From Diphasiastrum complanatum (taxonomy: Eukaryota; Streptophyta; Lycopodiopsida; Lycopodiales; Lycopodiaceae): DNA of 64,000 nucleotides. Positions 36,135-47,289 of the stretch are shown here, piece by piece. Position 1 is the stretch's first letter. Every line of letters starts with the position of its first letter. The position numbers and the translations under genes were made by a program. The notes under the pieces are model-generated. The model made no database searches and had not been told where the DNA came from. It worked only from the letters and a program-made list of their open reading frames with translations. Location: NCBI GenBank assembly GCA_029204225.1, contig CM055095.1:18053561-18117560 (forward strand). The letters are read 5' to 3'.

Positions 36135-36667
36135 AATGGGATGCTTTGAAATCTACATTTGTTGTTGATAAAGCAATTTCATTGGATAACTATTTTTGTA
36201 ATAGTTTGAATAGTGTCATAAAAGATGAAACATCATTTGTATTGGAAATCTTTGGGTCCACATGCTTTGAGCATGATCATTCCAATGTAAGGACCAAAGA
36301 TTATCCTATTTCAATGATAGGAATAATGGTAGTGTTTTGCTCTTCAAGTAGAGATTGTAGAATCTACTTGTTTTCAGCCAAAGAATTTGTCAATGGTGGA
36401 AATGTGAGCTTTCAAGAGTGGAAGATCTGTAAACTTGAAGAAGCACCTTTGGATCAACACCTTATTCAATTCATTGATGGTTTGGAGTCAAGTCAAGTGG
36501 AGGAGCAAGCTCAAGACCCGAGGACTCCAAGAAGAACCTTGAGTATCAAGATGGAGCCATCTAGGCTCAATCATATGGATCAAGCAAGACAAGTTGTCTT
36601 TGGCAACATTATTTATGCACTTAATATTCTAATAAATGTATCTTCAAGTGCACAAAATGCCTTGTAA
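36080..36667 (+). pseudogene. Copia integrase C-terminal stub
   Basis: The frame reads LEIFGSTCFEHDHSNVRTKD and further on DCRIYLFSAKEF and VSFQEWK. This lines up with the end of copia integrase and the linker after it (VFGC.A..HIP..KR, G.R.YDP..K.VI.SRDV.F.E). The catalytic core before it and RT after it are absent. Confidence 0.6.
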
Positions 36668-36901
36668 TCCATGGCTTGGCATGATGTTTAGTTTTGAAGT
36701 GTGCTACATGTATATAGACACATTTATGGAACATCTTGTAAGGGATCCTCTAAGAGGTGGTGAAAGATCCTTCATGGACATCATTCTCTATTGGAGTCTC
36801 AAAAGTTCCTTCTTTGTAGCTGGATTTTTTAGACACTTCTAAAAGCTTTCATTGATCTATCAAGAGAGTTGTAAATAGATCAAGCTAAATTTGAGGAGGA
36901 G

Positions 36902-37601
36902 TGTGAAGAATTGCCAAAAATTGGCAAATCTAGCTTGATCAAAACCATGTAGAATAGTGTAAATTGTGTACACAAGTGGGTCCCACACATGTGAGGCCAT
37001 GATGCCACGTGGGAAACCCATCGTAATGTAGGTTAGGTCAAGTCAAGAGAGTTGGTCATGTCTATTTGGTGGTCATCCCTACTTTATAAGACCTACACCT
37101 AAGTTTAAGGTGAAAATTTGACCAACTAGCTACCTACCAAGCATAACTCTAGGAAATAGACTAGGGTTTCATTTTAGGTCAAGGAGAGTGAGTTAACTTC
37201 CTTATTACATGCTGGAAATCCACCTAACTTCAAGAAGGAAGTCGAATTTGGTATGTATCCCCTCTCTCCATAGTGAGAAGATAGAAAATTTTTGGAGCTC
37301 ATTGGCAATCTCAAGCTAGTTCACTACGTACATTGAGTTTTTGTGATCCAAATGAAACCAAATCAATTTCTACTTGTTTCTCAAGTTGAAGGCCGTACTA
37401 CAGCCTGTAGTACACACGTGTGGGCTCGGATTTCAATGTTGATCAATGCTTTTGATTGTTAATGCTTGTTGTTTGTCAAACTGCCAATCTAGATCAACTT
37501 TTTTGTGTCTAGTTTTTTGATAGATTGTTAAGCAAGCATCCAATCACTCTTGTGGATCTTTTGTAGATCCATTTATGGTCCTAAAGTACAGTACTTTCAC
37601 A
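36902..37601 (+). repeat. 3' LTR of the copia element, 700 bases
   Basis: It starts TGTGAAGAATTGCC after a GAGGAGGAG tract and ends CTTTCACA, giving inverted ends TGTGAA/TTCACA. It is complete, unlike the 5' copy. A hairpin-like TTGCCAAAAATTGGCAA lies at its start. Confidence 0.9.
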
Positions 37602-38160
37602 ACCAGTGGATTACGTAAGAAGCTTTTCTGCAGATATTGCAAGAGAGCCAATCACGACATCAAAGAGTGTCATATATACATCTACAACAAGACAAAAAAG
37701 CAACAACAGCAATACCCGGATTCCTCCAATGCGGCGGAATTCAAGGAGCAAGACACACCCCTGTTAATGGCTTACAACAATGGCGAAGAGGACCACAATA
37801 GCTAGTACCTAAATAGTGGCGCTACCCAACACATGACCTCTCGCATGGAATGGTTTACCGAGTATGTAGCTTACATCAGAGATCAATTCATCTACCTTGG
37901 AGATTCAAGCACAATAAGCATGGAAGGCAAAGGGGCAGTCAAGATCGCGTTCAAAAATGATCTTTCTATTTATGTCACCAATGTTCTTCATGTACCTCAT
38001 TTGTCAAAGGACCTATTGTCAGTTTCTAAGATGACTGATGAGGGCTACACTATTACTTTCTCATCTGAGTAGTGTACAATCTTCGACGAAGATACTACTC
38101 TGACTACATGCACTAGACTCGAAAATCTTTACATACTCTCTAATCAAAGCTAACTAGAAT
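37602..38160 (+). pseudogene. Copia family B gag-protease fragment
   Basis: The frame reads KLFCRYCKRANHDIKECH (CCHC knuckle), a Gln-rich stretch, a TAG at 37802-37804, then YLNSGATQHMTSRMEWF, where the protease catalytic Asp is Asn (normally LDSGATQHM). It continues to VLHVPHLSKDLLSVSKMTDE, the gag-pre-integrase part. It starts exactly at the end of the 3' LTR and runs into an inverted LTR near 38261. Catalytically dead. Confidence 0.8.
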
Positions 38161-38260
38161 CTGTAAAAGCTATGAGCTCATACTGACGATCTGTCTAAAA
38201 GAAATATAATCAATGCATGAAAGCATCTACAATGTCTGTCTCGTTGGATTCAATAGTTTG

Positions 38261-38620
38261 TGTTCTTGATTATTGATGTTTACTATTGCAATGATCTACA
38301 TACTATTTTTATTTATGCAGATGAGTGTACAAGAGATGGCGTGGAGCTATTGTGCCGTCAGGAAGAAGATTGTGGTTGTTGTCATTATCAAGTTGGTTGC
38401 ATAGTACAAAGGATGAACGTGAGGAGGCCGAAAAGTTGGGCTTCCCTTATATGTTGTCTAGGTTGGGTCTATCTGATAGTTCGTCCAACTTCAATATGTT
38501 GGCCACCTTCACTTGCTCATCTTCAGTAGTTGAGCTGCGCAACAATGTAAGTAAATATATAGCAATGAATGGAACTAGATTAACACGGGATTAAGGAGGG
38601 TAGATGAGATAAATCCAACA
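38261..38620 (-). repeat. LTR of copia family B, minus strand
   Basis: Read on the minus strand it starts TGTTGGATTTATCTC at 38620, right after a polypurine run (complement of CCCCCCCTTA), and ends ATCAAGAACA at 38261. Ends match the plus-strand copy at 31899-32615. Confidence 0.7.
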
Positions 38621-38629
38621 CCCCCCCTT

Positions 38630-40155
38630 AATATGGATCCGTGAATGCTTTGATCTTCAGTGCACAAAATTTGTTGTGTGCATCAATGCTCAATGCCTTA
38701 GTGAACACATCTGCAACCATGTCTTGCATTTGACAGTACGTTAAGCTCACCTCTTTGTCGAGAATCTTGCCCTTGACATAGTGATATCAAATCTCAATGT
38801 GCTTACTCCTAGAGTGAAATCTAGGGATGGCCGATAAGGTAATTGCACTCTGATTATCACAGAATATGATTGTCGGGGTATACTGGTTCAAATTAATGTC
38901 TGTCAGTAAATTTCTCAACCAAATGCCTCTTTAAGAGATTGAGAAGTAGCAATATACTCTGCTTCTGTAGATGAAAGAGCAATAGAGGTTTGCTTACGAC
39001 TATTTCAAGATATAGGACCGCCATTGAAGAAGAATATAAATCTAGATGTGGATATACAATTATCTACATCTCCTCTCCAGCTTGCATCAAAAGATCCACT
39101 GAGCCAATGAAGATTGTTGTTGTTGACTTCTCCATAGCAGATGCACTGGTCCACTATAGCTCGAATGTATCTCATGACTTCTATAAGAGCCTTCCAATGA
39201 GTAATGCTAGGATTGGCCATGAATTGGCCGAGTGAGCTAACTGCAAAAGCAATATCAGGTCTTGTACAGACCATCGCATACATAAGAGACCGAAGTATCA
39301 ATCGATAAGGATACTCTCTCATCTGCTCCTCTTCCTACTTGGTCTAAGGAGGTTGGTCCTTTGACAATAGCAGACCTGGATCCATCGGCGAGTGAGCTAA
39401 TTTGCAATTAATCAGGTTATATCTGATAAGAACATTGTGATGATACCTTTGTTGAGTAATAAATATCAGTCATCTCACTCTATCTCACCCAAATTGGTCA
39501 TGTCGAACTCAGAAGACAACATATGTTTAGTATCCTTCACCAAAATGGTACAATTGCTGAAAATCTATCTATCATCTACGTACAAGGTGATAATTATAAA
39601 GGATTGTTGCACTGACTTGAAATAGACGTTATTGTCGGCCACGCTTGGTTGAAAACCTTGTTGGATGAGGAATGTGGTGAACCTCTGGAACCAAAGCTCT
39701 GGTTGATTGCTTCAAGCCATAAATTGCCTTGTGGAGCTTGCAGACATGATGTTTCATACCTTCATGAACATATCCTTCAGATTGTAGCATGTACATGTCT
39801 TCTTCAATGACTCCATTTAGATAAGTTGTTTGTACATCGAGTTGATGTACTTACAGGTCTGCTGCTGCAGCATACGATAGGAGGGCTCGAATCGATGCTT
39901 GACTACTGGGCTGAAAGTCTCATTGTAGTCAATGTTGGGAATCTAAGCAAATTCTCGTGCTACTAGTCTTGCCTTCCTTCGATCAATCACTCCATTTTCA
40001 TTATATTTGATCTTGAAGACCCATTTGCAATCGATAAGATTTCAACCTGCAGCAGCTTCGACTAGTGACCATGTCTGGTTCTTGATCAGAGAGGGCAATT
40101 TCTCAAGAAATTTGCACATGTAATAGCTTTTCCCCAAGAAGTACAATTTGAAATC
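38630..40155 (-). pseudogene. Copia family B reverse transcriptase and RNase H
   Basis: On the minus strand: [19 protein letters not shown] (start of RT), [29 protein letters not shown] (the YVDD catalytic motif), SLMYAMVCTRPDIAFAVSSL, then YTPTIIFCDNQSAI, RSKHIEI and QDMVADVFTKALSIDA up to the stop near 38638. RT copies the element RNA and RNase H removes it. Many stops and frameshifts are present. Upstream pol is displaced by a 3.8 kb insertion and resumes at 43960. Confidence 0.85.
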
Positions 40156-40434
40156 ATGACTAAGTATGTGTTAGGTCATATCAGTCTCAAATTCGATGAT
40201 CATAAATTCTAGGATCTTTTTTAATTACATTTTGAAATCATTATTGCCTAGGTGTCATTTCATGAGAGTCTCGAAATTGACGCTCATAAATAACGGAATC
40301 TTGTGCCAATTTTTGTTATGATTACTATTAAATGAGCACGTTTTTTATCCCATGTGTACCCAAATGATTGATTGCAGTACAGTGACATAACCTATCCGTT
40401 GCAAATCTGACAAGTGTATGGCTGCGATTTAACC

Positions 40435-40745
40435 CACTCTCCTATATATACAAATGAAGAGACAGTTCAAGTTTTTTTTAGTTTGCAATCCATTTTTCTC
40501 TCAGCCTTCTTGCCTCTGGTGCTCCTTCCTCGTATATTGATTCAACGCACGACTTAACATTCCAACATTCGCGTGTACGGCATCTGCACGTTGAACAGAT
40601 ATCATTCCTGCTTACTCGATATCAAGTATCGATTCAACACGCCATAATCTACAGGTATACTCGCATCCTTCCCCTTTGCATGTTGAATCGATATCCTTGT
40701 ATTTTCTTCAAATATTGAATCAACGTGCGGTTTCTTATTTGCTTT
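40435..40745 (+). promoter_or_regulatory. M2 promoter and leader with repeated GTTGAATCGATATC motif
   Basis: CCTATATATACAAATG near 40441-40456 looks like a TATA box. The next 270 bases contain the motif TGTTGAATCGATATCC or degenerate forms on either strand at 40537, 40586, 40626, 40681 and 40714. A related word, CGCGCTTGAAATCGATATCC, occurs in both 532-bp units at 21571 and 22101. Confidence 0.4.
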
Positions 40746-40822
40746 GAGTTTCGCCCTTGTTTTCACATGTTGAAATGATACTTGGCCCTTTTTTTTTTTT
40801 TTACTTTCTTTACATTTAGTAC

Positions 40823-42412
40823 TATGTCTACCTCAACATCTTCGGAGAATAAACTGAGGTTTTTCTTAGGTAGCAGTGAAATTTCCTCCAAACAAATGCA
40901 TTACTTTATTTCCATTTTCTTTTCCACCTTCGATATAGATAAGTTAGTTTATGAGAATTGTTTTCAGCCTGTGATCTTCTTGATAAATTTAATCATGTTC
41001 TTACTACCCCTCTCATAGAATTGTAGTTTTGTTTTTGTTGTTTTTTTTTAGATCTTGTACATTCCCAACATTCTTCCGAACAAAAATACAATAGAAAATT
41101 CTCGAAATTACATGAGAGCTTCAAAAAAATTACTCAATGTAGTATTCACAATAGAGAATGTCATCTTCTAATAAAAGACATGGCATTTATTTTTTTCATC
41201 TCTGTTGAAGTACTAGAAGATGAGCCCGCTGGTTCATGTAGATGAAGATGACGCTGATATTTATTTTATCTTTGTTGAAGTACCAGAAGATGAGTTCATC
41301 TTCATTAGGTTTACCTACCATCCCTTCATCTGTTCTAATGCATGTAGAAGAAGATGACATAAATATAGGTGCTAAAGTTGAAGCTGAAATGGCTTCTGAA
41401 TTTGAGCGGACTATTTTTCACTCAATAATTTTGTTCGATTGTAAATCTTCATAAAGTCCTTTTAGGGGGAAAAATTTACTGGATGTATTATAAATAATGA
41501 TAGTTATATATCGTTTAATGATATTGAAGATGTTTTTGATTTGAGAGAAGATGAAATCTTCTCAATTTTTTCAAAAGAATTGCTAGAATTTTTAGATATT
41601 ATTGATTATCATTATGATGATCTCGAGGCTGAGATTGATATTGTGAAGGATGGAAAATAGAAATCTGGAAAAGAAGCATTGAATGCCATGATGGAAAACT
41701 ACAAAGCTTATTTTGAATCCTTGCCAAGTGAAGAAGAAGTTTTGGAGTTGTAGAAAAGGTATCCACCAATGATTCATCATGAACTAGTGAGAACTGAAGA
41801 GTGTAGTGGTGGCCATGACATTACAATATGAAGTATGGTCGATTTCGATGATGATGATCTTGTAAGTTGAGACCTTATATTATAGTTATTTTTCTATTTT
41901 TTTGTAATTGTGATTTTTACCTTTCAATCTAAATATATCTCTTATTACTCTTCTTTACAGAATACCATCGAAGTAGATTCATTTGTTATAAGGTGTGGAG
42001 GTCTTCGGGGATCGGGAGCTGTTGGGCACAAGAATGCATCCCTTGCCCATTATTTGAAGAATTTTATTAAAAACAAAATTTGTATATATCATACGAGTTA
42101 TAGTCCATTCGCCATAACCATTATAACGGCAATTAGAGTATTGTCTGTTTGCTTAGGAGCCACAATTATGCTAGAAGAACATTCGAAATTATTTTTGTTA
42201 AGAGAGATCTAGCTATTAAAATACTCGGTTATATCCTTGAAGATACCACAAAAGGATCATCTTCAATGGCCCTTTATTTGAGATATATAGACATGAGCAA
42301 AAAGAAAAATATATAGCTTTTAGATCCATCTGAAAGGAGATTGTTCCTTCATGACAATATCATGCATCTCAAACTTTGAGATGATGAAAATTGAAATTAA
42401 AATAGATTATAT
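40823..42412 (+). pseudogene. M2: decayed multi-exon gene convergent to T2
   Basis: The trace starts MSTSTSSENKLRFFLGSSEI at 40823. A later exon (acceptor tttttag/GGGG near 41466, donor CTT/gtaagt near 41862) reads GEKFTGCIINNDSYISFNDI then REDEIFSIFSKELLEFLDII and is strongly acidic, with three stops. The next exon (after tttacag near 41960) reads VIRCGGLRGSGAVGHKNASL then AHYLKNFIKNKICIYHTSYS. A frameshift then gives LAIKILGYILEDTTKGSSSM. I do not recognise the protein. Consistent splice signals and open runs argue for a real former gene. Its end abuts the end of T2 (42434). Confidence 0.45.
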
Positions 42413-42433
42413 ATATACATGTTTTCCATTGTA

Positions 42434-43311
42434 TCATGAGGATCTCTCTTTTCTTATGAATTTGAATGCTTTATGAAACATCATAACGTTTGGCGAGTTA
42501 TTAGCTTGATATTTAAATTGTGCTCGTTTGTAAAACCACTTGGGTAGTTGTACTAAATATTTGTTTTTTGAATTATGTTCACCATGATTTGTAGCTCTAT
42601 GAAATGCACCTCTTGCTTGCCAATGTGATTTTGCCAGATACTTAAGCTCCCATATTTCTTGGCAAAATAAGTTGCATGATAAAGAAAGATGTCCTCCAAA
42701 CAAGAGTTGAAATAAGTAACATCAATAGAAATAAATATAATCATGAATGAGATAAGTACCATATAATGAAATAGACCAGTAACATGTAATGTGTAACATG
42801 ATCTTTTCCCCGTCAATCGCATACAGATTTTACAAATGTGGAGCAATGATTTTGCAAAGTACTCATATCTTTTGATGATAGGTTTTCCTTCTTGATAACA
42901 CCTATGAGTGTGTCAAAGTTCTACTTGTGCCTTTTCCATTTGCTTACTTCCTTCCATTACTCGTGTGGCTAAAACAATTTCTTTCCAAATTTCATATCTG
43001 ACACTAGATTCTTTGCATGTGTGATTGGATAAAAATCTTCTTGCTTTAGCACCTCCAATTGATGGCTTATTATAAACATTTCCTTCGCATACAAATTTGA
43101 GAAAATGAGTTATGGACTTGAAATCTAGACACAAATTGGTAGTTAAATCTCTAGGATAAATTGATCCTTCCACCCACAAATCTATATTCTTATGATTATT
43201 CATTATCAATTCTCTAACTATTGCAACAGCATTCTCTTCAAGTTTCCAATTTTTCTTAATAAATGGAGTGCATTCCATAGGAAGTGCAACATGCAAATGG
43301 AACATTGCCAT
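42434..43311 (-). pseudogene. T2: homologue of T1
   Basis: Upstream exon (42760-43311) reads LHVALPMECTPFIKKNWKLE, NKPSIGGAKARRFLSNHTCK and YEIWKEIV, then frame-shifted to LFHYM at donor ATG/gtactt. The last exon (42434-42693, acceptor ttggag/GAC) reads IFLYHATYFAKKYGSLSIW, then after a deletion SHWQARGAFHRATNHGEHNS and QLPKWFYKRAQFKYQ. T1 has NKPSI-like CKPSIRGSKARRFLSNY, YTVWKEI, HYM at the intron and SLSIW..KSHWQARAAFH. The shared intron position shows common descent. The N-terminal part with the CxxC motif is missing here, while the C-terminus extends further than in T1. Confidence 0.6.
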
Positions 43312-43939
43312 TGTTGAAAGCTACAATACGTAAATGCTTCAAACTACAATAAGTCAAACTGAATAGATCTAGCGTACCTTACTTTTGTAATGTCTATGTT
43401 GTGCTGAAAATCGTCCCACCTCATATTTCATTGTAAGCATACAAAGGTTTCACTCTATCCCCAAATTTTGAAATGAGCATGCAGAGAAGCTATTACATCT
43501 ATGCTTAACTAACTAATGTCTGAAGTTAAGCATAGAAATTAAACGTCGGGCAAGGCCGAAAACTCGAAAAATGGCAACCAAAAGTTACCGGTTTGCATTC
43601 TCTTTCTACGTAGCTTCTCTTAAAAGGCCCATTTGGAATCCATATTTCTCCTAATGTAAGAGCATTACTATTGGCATTCCAATTTGAAATTATCTCTCAG
43701 CAATGCATCTAATGGACTGTCTATTTTATTGTGCAATGACCCCTAGAGCTTAAGCATGTTCTCTGTCAAGAGAACTGTAGATAATGTAATTAAACTTTTT
43801 CGTGTAAAGATGAATTCGACCAGTAATACTCATAAGGATATTGATTCAGTATTGTCGACAATATGTAAATACATTCCAATAGAGAATGCTAAGATAGGGA
43901 ATGTGATATCATTAGTCTAGAGGTAATTCCTAGTCATAT

Positions 43940-44490
43940 CGACCTTCTTGGTCCTGTTTGTCGCCATTGGTTCGTTTTTTCTTTGACAAGTTGATCTTCA
44001 GCTTCCTGCTCTAGAATCTGTGGCTCGACATTCTAGTTCAATGTTGGGCCTTGATTTGCCTCTTGAATTGGCTGTAGTGTGAAGATCTCATGGCCTTTAG
44101 CTTCCTTCAATCCAAGAAATGTGGATTCATCAAACTTCATGTCTCTGCTCGTTACCTTCTTCAAGGTTGGGTTGTAGAGCCTGTAGATCTGTGATCCATT
44201 CAAGTATCCAACCATGACTGTTTGCACCGATCTTTTTTCTCTGGGAATGTGCATGTATGTTGCACATCCAAAGACATGTACATACGACAAATCAGGCTTT
44301 TTACCTATCCACATTTCATATGGTGTCTTGTTTTCCAAGATTGTTGTTGTCGATCTATTATGCAGGTGTACAGCTACAGCTATTGCCTCAGCCCAAAATT
44401 GACTTGGCAACTAAGCCTTTGCTATCATGCATCTGGCTCCTTCGATAAGCATCTTGTTTCTTCATTCAGCAACATCTGAAAGTCTTTTTG
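43940..44490 (-). pseudogene. Copia family B integrase C-terminal half
   Basis: The minus strand reads RNKMLIEGARCMIAKA, a stop, then LPSQFWAEAIAVAVHLHNRS, ILENKTPYEMWIGKKPDLSY, VHVFGCATYMHIPREKR and VTSRDMKFDESTFLG. This is the end of the copia integrase core and its C-terminal part. Integrase inserts the cDNA into the genome. The active-site DDE part is not present to the right of 44490. Confidence 0.85.
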
Positions 44491-44499
44491 GAGCCACCA

Positions 44500-47289
44500 T
44501 GAACATAGCGAAGTCATATTTGCAATTAGGGTTGGATCATGATTACAATATCACATACATAGCACTTTTTAACAATACAATCATTTGCCATGGAATTTGC
44601 ATTTTGCTTACACCAATGTTGACTATACTTTGTGAAGTTGGATACACTCAAAAAGATCCTGATCAATTGGCAAAATTTTCATTATCAACATCTTTCTCTA
44701 ATGACCACAATTGTGATTTGTCTTTGCTTTTATTGAGGCATTATCCCAACTCCATGTGAGAAATTTCAATTAGTTTTGCTATTTTGGTCATATTTGTATA
44801 TTTGGCAATTGAGGCCAATTTTCATATTAGACTTAGAGTTTGACTTTTCAAAGTTATATTAGTCTAAAAGCATTTGAATAAACACTTTTTGAAAGTGTGG
44901 GAAAGTGTAGTACTCGAGTTTTAGAAGATTCAAATTTGAATACTAGAGACATTGAATCTAGTCACAAAAATAGTAGGGTTTTTCATTATGGAGGGAAACC
45001 AAGTTTCAAATTAGGTTTGGACCTATTATAAAAGGATGTAACTCGTGGGAAGAGACACATTCTCTCTCTCCTATCTCACTTCATGCTTATACATGAGTTC
45101 TCTTGGGTTCATCTATCCATAGGTGCACTATATTTGTGATATCTTGCAATCTTGTGTGTAGAATGCTTATTTTATGCTATTTTTGGATCCACACGTGTGA
45201 AATACAGTAGGGTACTATTTTTGTTCATACAACAACGTATTCATATCTTATGTTTGATGTTTGATCAGGTTCTTATTGAGTTTGCATCTCTTTCATTGAG
45301 TAGATGTTGATTTTTCTACATTGGTAGGATTGGTAGAGTTGATCTATTTCTAACCAAAGATTAGGTTATGGAATTGGATCTTAAATGATCTAAAATTATT
45401 CACATTCCATTTTTGATACAATGAGTAATGTTGTGTGTCATGGTGGTGCAGAGAGATCACCAACCTTGTGCAAGTACAAGCCAATTTCAACACAATATCA
45501 TATCTAGTACATAAAAACTATAAATGGTTTTTCTGCATTGTTTGTAAGTGGACATGTTGTTTTCTTGTATAGGATCTTCCTAGAGCTTGTCATTGAGCTC
45601 GCAGATGTACTCTTTGACCTTTTCATGAGCATGGGAAATATGGCCAAAGAATGCATGTGACACAATAGACTTTGCCTGTGTGTAGTGAACAAAGAGATTA
45701 TGGTGGCTAATTTTACCAAAATTGGAGAGTGATTTGTAATTTAGTATAAAGCTTTTATTCCCATTATTCATGTGAATCTAAAAAAGATCACAAAATGAAG
45801 TTTGGGATTAAGATATGTGTGCTCAAAAAAACATGGAAATGTGGCTTACAAAGTCAATTTTGGATCCAAAGACAACATTGTTTGTCAAGCACTAATCATA
45901 TAAAAAACATCTACCACAAAAAATTATTTGATGCAAACCATTAGCATAAAATCAAATGGACATTATGCATCAACCAAAGTTGAGATTTTTTATCTCGCCT
46001 ACTTGATAGAATATTTTTTTTGATGGTGTATTGGTCCAAATATGTGACACCTACTTGTGGCTCTTCATGCATTTCAAAAGAAGTTATATACCGTAACTTA
46101 GGACCTGTAAGAAGAAATCTAAATTTTCACACACAGTACATCCATTAATCTAATAAATAGTAAAGGCTGCTTCTCTTTAGACATCGATTGGATTTAACCA
46201 AATGAGATAATCACCTTATATTAGTCCTTCAACAAACGACTGTTCAAAGTTTAGATAAGATTTTGAGTTCTGATCTTAAAAATAGAACATCGGTTACATG
46301 GTTACATGTGTGGCTTGGTTGCTTTAGTTTGTCGCATACCTCTACTTCGTCGCCCACGTTGATGACAAATGCATTTGCCAAGGGCTTAACGTCAAACCAG
46401 TTTCTTTATGGATGCCACCAATCTCATCCTACAAGAGCACTGTCAATGCACATGGATATGAATGAGAGTTGATGCCGAAAATGAATTTCGGATTGGGACA
46501 ATGTGATTAGTAACTTATCAGAAAAGTCTACGTGAATTCGTCTCTGAGGCAATTTTCCAAATTCTTGGAGTTAAGATTCAAATCTTTCGACATGAATGCC
46601 AGAAGAAACTTCACCAATTTCCTTACTTCCCAACTGTGATCCATTGTTGCATTACCCATTTTATTCACATCATCGGAAATTTGCACGACATGCAAAATTT
46701 TCAACATAGACTCCAAACAAAGTGAGAAACTTTTTGGATACTAAACTTGTATAAACCAAAGCTCTTCCTTTGCTTGCTCTTGGATTTTGTGTTTCTCATA
46801 TAAACCTCATTATAGATTATGCTTTGTATTTAGTTGATCTAAAATCTTGGGCAGATGTGGTTCCAACCTTTTGTTTTAAAAGTCTCAAATTGTAAAACCC
46901 TAATTTAAAAAAAAATTGGTGGTACTAATATGAGGAGCAAGATTGATAATCTTAAGTGATACATTTTTTCACAAATTTGTTAGTTGTACACATTTTTCAA
47001 CAAAATCAATTCTAAATTTTAATATTTTAGTCCTCATAATTAGTCATAAATAAGTTAAATATGTGTATTTTAAAAAAATTAAACAAATAAATTAATTTTA
47101 GAATTTTTTAATTGTTCAAATCACTTAAATTTTTAACTGTTTCTCCAAAAGTCAAACTTTTAAAGTTTGAAAATCTGAAATTATTCTAAAAAAAATTAAT
47201 CAATAATTTGTTTGGATTCAAAATTTTGCAATAGAGACAAATTTGTAAAAAAAATAATTATTATTTTTCCACAGAGAACACGATGCAAG
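44500..47289. other. AT-rich stretch, no gene recognised
   Basis: Only short frames without domains. Around 44905-45240 a TGTAGTACTCGAG start, a TATTATAAAAGG box (45025) and a CT-rich run resemble an LTR, but no partner copy or primer-binding site is found. Confidence 0.4.

Larger units (their letters stand above)
33566..37601 (+). mobile_element. Copia family A element, two LTRs, pol largely deleted
   Basis: Order: truncated 5' LTR, primer-binding site, leader (34152-34787), gag, protease, integrase end stub, polypurine tract (GAGGAGGAG, 36892-36901), 3' LTR. Integrase core, reverse transcriptase and RNase H are absent, as in the minus-strand relative at 2458-5151. The element could move only with enzymes supplied by another copy. 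The 3' LTR is followed directly by part of another copia element (family B gag-protease), so it apparently inserted there or was joined by rearrangement. The 5' flank cannot give a target duplication because the 5' LTR start is lost. Confidence 0.85.
40156..43937. mobile_element. Insertion splitting copia family B; carries the M2/T2 gene pair
   Basis: Copia integrase-end coding stops near 43940 and RT coding resumes near 40150, both on the minus strand, so the material between is an insertion. At the borders, ATGACTAAG (40156) faces CCTAGTCAT (43929-43937), an 8-of-9 inverted match, flanked by ATC on both sides; this may be a short terminal inverted repeat with a 3-bp target duplication, or chance. 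Inside are two convergent, decayed, intron-containing genes (M2 plus strand, T2 minus strand), the same arrangement as M1/T1 at 19.3-21.4 kb. Confidence 0.5.

Noticed and set aside
36892-37601. LTR starting at the first point where the two LTRs agree (TCGTAATGTAGG)
   Set aside because: The 3' copy extends ~120 bases further left to a purine tract and TGTGAAG, which pairs with the CTTTCACA end; the 5' copy is simply truncated.
44214-44479. Plus-strand open frames overlapping the copia integrase
   Set aside because: They are antisense shadows of integrase coding sequence on the minus strand.
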